From: JBDGYE01 sp039584255
GTDB lineage: Bacteria > Gemmatimonadota > Gemmatimonadetes > Palauibacterales > Palauibacteraceae
Reading direction: 5' to 3'
NCBI GenBank assembly: GCA_039584255.1
Contig: JBDGYE010000055.1
Location: forward strand, 1-17,630
Length of the DNA stretch: 17,630 bases
In this document: piece by piece, positions 13,731 to 17,630 of the stretch
Numbering within the stretch: the first letter of the stretch is position 1
Layout: each line of letters opens with the position of its first letter
Notes under the pieces: model-generated
What the model saw: only the letters and a program-made list of their open reading frames with translations
What the model was told of the DNA's origin: nothing
Databases searched by the model: none
Position numbers and translations under genes: made by a program

Positions 13731-16118
13731 ATGTCCCAGGTTCTGGAACGACTGAAGTCAGCACTTGCCAACCGCTACGCCGTCGAGTCGGAGATCGGTC
13801 GGGGCGGCATGGCCGCCGTATTCCTCGCCGAAGATCTGAAGCACCAGCGCCGGGTTGCCATAAAGGTCCTCCACCCGGAGATCGCATCTACGCTGGGAAC
13901 CGACCGGTTCCTGCGTGAGATCCAGATTGCAGCGCAGCTCACCCATCCCCACATCCTGCCCCTCTACGACTCCGGCGAGGCCGACGGCTACCTGTACTAC
14001 GTGATGCCCTTTGTGGAGGGCGAGACGTTGCGCCAGCGGCTCGACCGCGAGGGTGCACTTCCGGTGGAGGAGGCTGTCCGGGTGACGGACGATGTCGCGG
14101 CAGCGCTCGCGTATGCTCACGAGCAGGGCATCGTGCATCGCGATGTGAAGCCGGAGAACATCATGCTCACCGGTGGGCGGGCCGTGGTGGCGGATTTTGG
14201 GATCGCGCGGGCGGTAAGCGCCGCCGGTGCTGACCGGATGACGGGGACTGGGCTTGCGATCGGGACCCCGGCCTACATGAGTCCCGAGCAGGCTCTGGGT
14301 CAGTCCGATATTGAAGCCCGGACCGATGTCTACGCACTGGGTTGTGTCGTGTACGAGATGTTCCGAGGCCGGCCGCCGTTTGAAGGGTCGACGCCGCAGG
14401 CGCTTCTGGCGAAGCATGCAGCAGACACACCGCCGGGTCTTCGGACCGCCGATCCGGCGATCCCGCTGTATGTCGAGCGAGCGGTGGAGCGAGCGATGGC
14501 GAAGGACCCGGCCGACCGCTTCCAGACTCCGGATGAGCTCGCGGAAGCGCTCACGACGGGCACGGTGGTAGCGCGTGTGCGCAGAAGACGCTCAATCCAA
14601 CGTGCGCGAGCAGTGGCGGGCGCCGTGTCTGTCGCGGTAGTGCTCGGCCTGATGGGCTGGTGGATCTCCACCGTATCGAGCGGCCCTGAGTACGAGCGGT
14701 TGGCGGTATTGCCGCTCGCCGATCTCACGAACGACCCGGAGCAGGCGTATCTCACGGACGGGGTCCACGAGGCCCTGATCGTGGAGCTGGGGCGTCTGGG
14801 TCTGTCCGTGACCGCCCGGCGCACCATGGCCCGGTACCGCGATACGGAGAAGGGGCTTGGCGAGATCGCCGAGGAGCTCGGTGTCGATGCTGTGATCGAG
14901 GGCTCGGTGTTCCGGCAGGGTGACAGTCTGGAGATCGCCACCCGGCTCTACGACAAGAACGAGCAGGAGATCTGGACGGCCTCATTCGACGGCGTGCTGC
15001 CGAACGTCATTTCACTATACCGGGGCTTCGCCCGGGCCATCGCGGACCAGATCCAGCTCAGCCTGAGGCCGTCCGACGAGGTCCGCCTCGGCGACGCAGC
15101 ACCTGTGAACCCGGAGGTCTACGAGGCCTACCTGCGCGGCATGCACATCCTGAACAACATCCGGAGGCTAACGGACGCGGACCAGGCCATCGAGCACTTC
15201 GAACGCGCCGTGGAGCGGAACCCGGCCGATCCGCTGGCCTACGCCGGCCTCGCGCTCTGCTACGCGACCCTCGGTCACAGCCCCGACCCGCCACCGAACA
15301 CGTGGCCGCTGGCCCGGGCGGCGGCTGAAAGAGCGATTCGTCTGGACTCGACCTCAGCGGAGGGGTGGGCGGCCCTCGCCGACTACAAGTCCTACTCCGA
15401 GCGGGACTGGGCGGGCGCCGAGCGGGCTTTCCGGCGGGCCAATGAGCTGAATCCCAGCCTGGCCATGAACCACTACCACTATGCCTGGTATCTGGCCTTG
15501 TTCGGGCGCGTCGAAGAGGCGCTCGTGGAGCACCGCCGGGCCGCAGAGCTGGATCCGCTCACGCCTCTCCACACGGTGTGGATTCCAGCGCTCTACTGGT
15601 TCTCGGGAGACTACGAACGCGCTCTGGAGGAAGCCCTACCCCTCTTGGAGCAGTACCCCGAAAACTACATCATCAGGACGGTGGCGGCCGGGAGCGCCGC
15701 CCGGTTGGGTCGGTGGGACGAGGCCATCGCCTACGTGGAGGAGGCGTCAGCACTCAGGCCCGGCCCGGCCAACCGTGCCGGCGTCTACTACGCGCAGGCG
15801 GGCCGCACGGAGGACGCCCTGCGCGTCCTTCGGGATCTGGAGGCGTTGCCACCTACTCCTTACACGGCGCTCCGCCTGGCGGGCCTCCACTCCGCCATCG
15901 GGAACCGGGACGAGGCCCTTCGCTGGCTCAAGTTCGAGCCCGCGCACGCCTGGAAGGGATGGATTGCCTGGTCCCCGGAGTTCGAGTCCCTCCGGGACGA
16001 TCCCCGGTTCCATGCGATTCTACGTCGCATGAACCAGGAACTCGTACCAGGCCAGCGCGCGCCGATACCCCTTGAGCCGGTGCCCCCGGAACTCCCGGAC
16101 CCGGTCGGGACCGGCTGA
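13731..16118 (+). CDS. Receptor-like Ser/Thr protein kinase with TolB-like and TPR domains
   Basis: A 795-residue protein. ATG 13731 is chosen because GGAG sits six bases upstream and it gives the usual start (ALANRYAVESEIGRGG) of this kinase group. The kinase domain (about 16-285) is complete and looks active: glycine loop GRGGMAAVF (23-31), Lys45, Glu63, HRDVKPEN with Asp138, DFG at 155-157 and GTPAYMSPEQ as activation-loop end. A basic stretch and one membrane helix follow (about 285-318). Outside the membrane lie a TolB-like domain (about 325-450, LAVLPLADLTNDPEQAYL and VIEGSVFRQGDSL) and TPR repeats (about 460-770). The family is abundant in Gemmatimonadota and Acidobacteriota. It probably senses an envelope signal through the TolB/TPR part and phosphorylates cytoplasmic targets. 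It is monocistronic; the target is unknown. Confidence 0.93.
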   Translation: MSQVLERLKSALANRYAVESEIGRGGMAAVFLAEDLKHQRRVAIKVLHPEIASTLGTDRFLREIQIAAQLTHPHILPLYDSGEADGYLYYVMPFVEGETLRQRLDREGALPVEEAVRVTDDVAAALAYAHEQGIVHRDVKPENIMLTGGRAVVADFGIARAVSAAGADRMTGTGLAIGTPAYMSPEQALGQSDIEARTDVYALGCVVYEMFRGRPPFEGSTPQALLAKHAADTPPGLRTADPAIPLYVERAVERAMAKDPADRFQTPDELAEALTTGTVVARVRRRRSIQRARAVAGAVSVAVVLGLMGWWISTVSSGPEYERLAVLPLADLTNDPEQAYLTDGVHEALIVELGRLGLSVTARRTMARYRDTEKGLGEIAEELGVDAVIEGSVFRQGDSLEIATRLYDKNEQEIWTASFDGVLPNVISLYRGFARAIADQIQLSLRPSDEVRLGDAAPVNPEVYEAYLRGMHILNNIRRLTDADQAIEHFERAVERNPADPLAYAGLALCYATLGHSPDPPPNTWPLARAAAERAIRLDSTSAEGWAALADYKSYSERDWAGAERAFRRANELNPSLAMNHYHYAWYLALFGRVEEALVEHRRAAELDPLTPLHTVWIPALYWFSGDYERALEEALPLLEQYPENYIIRTVAAGSAARLGRWDEAIAYVEEASALRPGPANRAGVYYAQAGRTEDALRVLRDLEALPPTPYTALRLAGLHSAIGNRDEALRWLKFEPAHAWKGWIAWSPEFESLRDDPRFHAILRRMNQELVPGQRAPIPLEPVPPELPDPVGTG

Positions 16119-16429
16119 GCCGGAATTCCTCACATCTTGAGCTGTTAGGGAAGTGGAGCCGATCGGATTCGAACCGACGACCTCCTGGTTGGATAGCAAC
16201 GCTTCATCCGCCGGCCCACGCCCGCTGGCGCTTGCTGAGGCCAGATTCGGAACTTGTTGCGCCAGTTCACGACCGCTGACGCGCGCTCACGCTGGGACAG
16301 TTTTGTGACAGTTGCGTCCGCTCCGGTGGCGTGCTCTCCGCCGGCGTCAGTAGCAGGGCTCTCCAAGCTCAAATATGCTCGGTATCTCGATAGTGCGTAC
16401 GGCTGGTTTCTTTTCATCGGGAGACACTG
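16119..16429. other. Spacer between kinase and sulfatase genes
   Basis: This 311-bp spacer holds the tRNA-like remnant (16154-16190) and then about 240 bp without a supported gene. Part of it (about 16220-16300) is rich in CGCTGGCG/GCGCGC-type inverted motifs; GCCCGCTGGCG at about 16226 also occurs at about 5026, in the spacer that holds the first tRNA-like remnant. No convincing promoter for the sulfatase was found. Confidence 0.5.
16154..16190 (-). pseudogene. tRNA 3'-end remnant with intact T-arm
   Basis: On the minus strand: AACCAGGAGGTC, then a full T-arm (GTCGG, loop TTCGAAT, CCGAT) and acceptor strand CGGCTCC with discriminator A. Homology to the copy at 7848-7893 ends in the anticodon loop, and sequence beyond 16190 has no tRNA-like D-arm or 5' acceptor. 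The bases after the discriminator are CTT, not CCA. It resembles the tRNA-Ala 3' half, but the anticodon is lost. Confidence 0.7.
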
Positions 16430-17026
16430 ATGAGTAAGTCACTTCTTGCGGCTGCAGCCCTTCTCTGCCTGATCCCGCCTGCGACGATTGCTCAAGACAC
16501 GCAGCCCAACGTCGTGCTGGTGTTCATGGACAACTTCGGGTGGGGCGAGCTCGGCGTGTACGGAGGCGGGATCATCCGTGGTGCCCCGACACCTCGAATC
16601 GATCGATTGGCCAGCGAAGGCATGCGTCTGCTCAACTTCAACGTAGAGGCGCAGTGCACTCCGAGCCGGGCTGCGATTCTGACTGGTCGGTACGCGATCC
16701 GAACGGGAAACGCCTCGATCCCCATCGAGACGCCGGTATACGGCCTCACTCAATGGGAGTATACGCTGGCGGAGATGTTCTCCGATGAGGGCTACGCCAC
16801 GGGCATGTTCGGCAAGTGGCATCTGGGGCATACGGAAGGGCGGTTTCCAACCGACCAGGGATTCGACGAGTGGTACGGGATTCCGAACTCGTCAGACGAA
16901 AGCGCATGGCCGGACGACACTCTGGGGGTGGTCTGGTCGAGCGCCTCAGAGCGCCGATCAGGTGTCGAGATCCGGCACTGGTCGCGGTCGCGACTCCTGA
17001 GTCGAAGTTCGGGGCACGGAGGGTAG
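16430..17026 (+). pseudogene. Truncated arylsulfatase
   Basis: The 198-residue frame has a good SD (CGGGAGA) and a signal peptide (about 1-21, ending TIA before Gln22). It then shows a normal sulfatase N-terminal half: VLVFMDNFGWGELGVYGGG with metal ligand Asp34, Cys76-TPSR-AAILTGR as the formylglycine motif, and FGKWHLGH with the catalytic Lys and His. Resemblance ends near residue 165 (SDESAWPDD). The last 30 residues are Arg/Ser-rich and unlike any sulfatase. The other two frames to 17263 do not continue the family. Type I sulfatases are usually 450-600 residues and need C-terminal residues for the fold, so this copy is almost certainly inactive. It would have hydrolysed sulfate esters in the periplasm. 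Confidence 0.8.
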
Positions 17027-17263
17027 GGGGGGACAGGGCCTGGCCGCGCCTGTTAATCATCCCGCTATCCACCTATCTTTAGGCTGCGCCCCGCCGTACA
17101 TAACCAGTCCCGACATGAGGCATCGCCAATGCCGGGTGTTGGTCTGATCGCCACTCCTCGTTGTGCACATTAGGTTGAGCCCTCCTCGCTCTTGTTCGAG
17201 GTGTTCGGTCGTCGATTATGAGTTAGCCGTCGCGAGAGCAGAGGCGAGAGGACTAGGGATCCG

Positions 17264-17630
17264 ATGTCACGCCGACTCAGATTCGAGGGTCTCCAGCGCG
17301 TTGCCATGACTACGTCTCCCCTGCAAGCTTTCATTCGAACCGCAAGGAACATCGCTGGCCGGGATGCGTGTAGTCCATTCTCTCTGGAAGATATCTACTC
17401 CGTCGCCTACCAACTTGGACTGAGTGGTGTGCTGTTTCTTGAGAAGTTGGAGGACAGCCGACATGTGACCGTCCTGCTGGGTCTGGATGAGAGCAGCGTG
17501 ACACTCTATGATCCACTGTCCGGCGTTAGAGTCAAAGCCTGCAACGAGACGCAGTTAGGAATGTACTCTAAACCGGTAGGATCGCTTAGGGACGAGTTCG
17601 GGGAATATGGGCGGCAATTCACGCCAGAAG
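17264..17630 (+). CDS. Unrecognised protein, possibly C39-peptidase-like (partial)
   Basis: A frame with no stop runs from ATG 17264 (weak SD AGGGA) to the right edge, 122 codons so far; an internal ATG at 17306 is an alternative start. The upstream frame is closed by a stop at 17219. The segment HVTVLLGLDESSVTLYDPLSG resembles the His and Asp-Pro region of C39-like cysteine peptidases (H-x-V-x-x-x-G-x-D...V-x-x-x-D-P-x-x-G). A Cys in DACSPFSLEDIY (residue 36) could be the nucleophile, but the usual QxxxxDCG context is missing. Codon use is less G/C-biased at third positions than in the other genes, suggesting transfer. The spacer 17027-17263 holds no recognisable feature. The function call is tentative. 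Confidence 0.5.
   Translation, partial: MSRRLRFEGLQRVAMTTSPLQAFIRTARNIAGRDACSPFSLEDIYSVAYQLGLSGVLFLEKLEDSRHVTVLLGLDESSVTLYDPLSGVRVKACNETQLGMYSKPVGSLRDEFGEYGRQFTPE

Noticed and set aside
16145..16417. A 90-codon frame on the minus strand ending VRIRSAPLP
   Set aside because: Its C-terminus is simply the translation of the tRNA-like remnant, a known annotation artefact; the upstream part has no family resemblance and no good ribosome binding site.
16191..16429. A decayed integrase C-terminus beside the tRNA remnant
   Set aside because: A TVTKLSQ-like peptide in the minus frame recalls integrase tails, but there is no catalytic Arg/His/Tyr motif and the segment is too short to support the call.
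1..17630. CRISPR arrays, insertion sequences, rRNA genes
   Set aside because: No regularly spaced short repeats, no transposase-like protein with terminal inverted repeats and no rRNA-like segment were seen.

Overview
The window is GC-rich bacterial DNA. Coding regions are dense and third codon positions are strongly G/C biased. The best guess is Gemmatimonadota or a similar soil or marine lineage. This rests on a Ser/Thr kinase fused to a TolB-like domain and TPRs, a second TolB-like/TPR membrane protein, and Sec-exported proteins cleaved at an Ala-Gln junction. No ribosomal or other strong taxonomic marker is present, so this is an inference.

Layout, left to right. (1) 3-710: the 3' end of a fibronectin type III repeat protein. 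(2) 835-1776: a lipoprotein with two cupredoxin-like domains. It converges on (3) 1870-3585 (minus), a membrane-anchored TolB-like/TPR protein. (4) 3730-4821: a zinc-type alcohol dehydrogenase, apparently on a leaderless transcript. (5) 5065-7750: a TetR repressor divergent from a four-gene envelope operon: VanZ-like protein, small glycine-rich membrane protein, DUF5671 membrane protein and an anchored extracytoplasmic protein. A near-consensus promoter with two perfect operators lies between. (6) 13438 down to 7978 (minus): an overlapping operon of ArsR-rhodanese fusion regulator, MMPL/RND transporter, periplasmic LolA-like protein and outer-membrane beta-barrel. It looks like a trans-envelope lipid or hydrophobic-compound exporter under a possibly sulfur- or metal-responsive repressor. 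(7) 13731-16118: receptor-like Ser/Thr kinase with TolB-like and TPR domains. (8) 16430-17026: an arylsulfatase that keeps its formylglycine motif but has lost its 3' half. (9) 17264 to the right edge: an open, unfinished reading frame, possibly C39-peptidase-like.

The most unusual signal is between the genes. Degenerate copies of the 3' half of a tRNA (tRNA-Ala-like), all in minus orientation, lie at about 4863-4951, 7848-7893 and 16154-16190, with a short 13-nt copy at 13647-13659. They fall at the boundaries between the self-contained regulatory modules (TetR operon, ArsR operon, kinase gene). The homology runs from the anticodon loop to the discriminator base, which is the segment that tyrosine integrases commonly duplicate at tRNA attachment sites. 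The window therefore reads like a stack of cassettes accreted at a tRNA-derived attachment sequence. No integrase is visible, so the mechanism is inferred.
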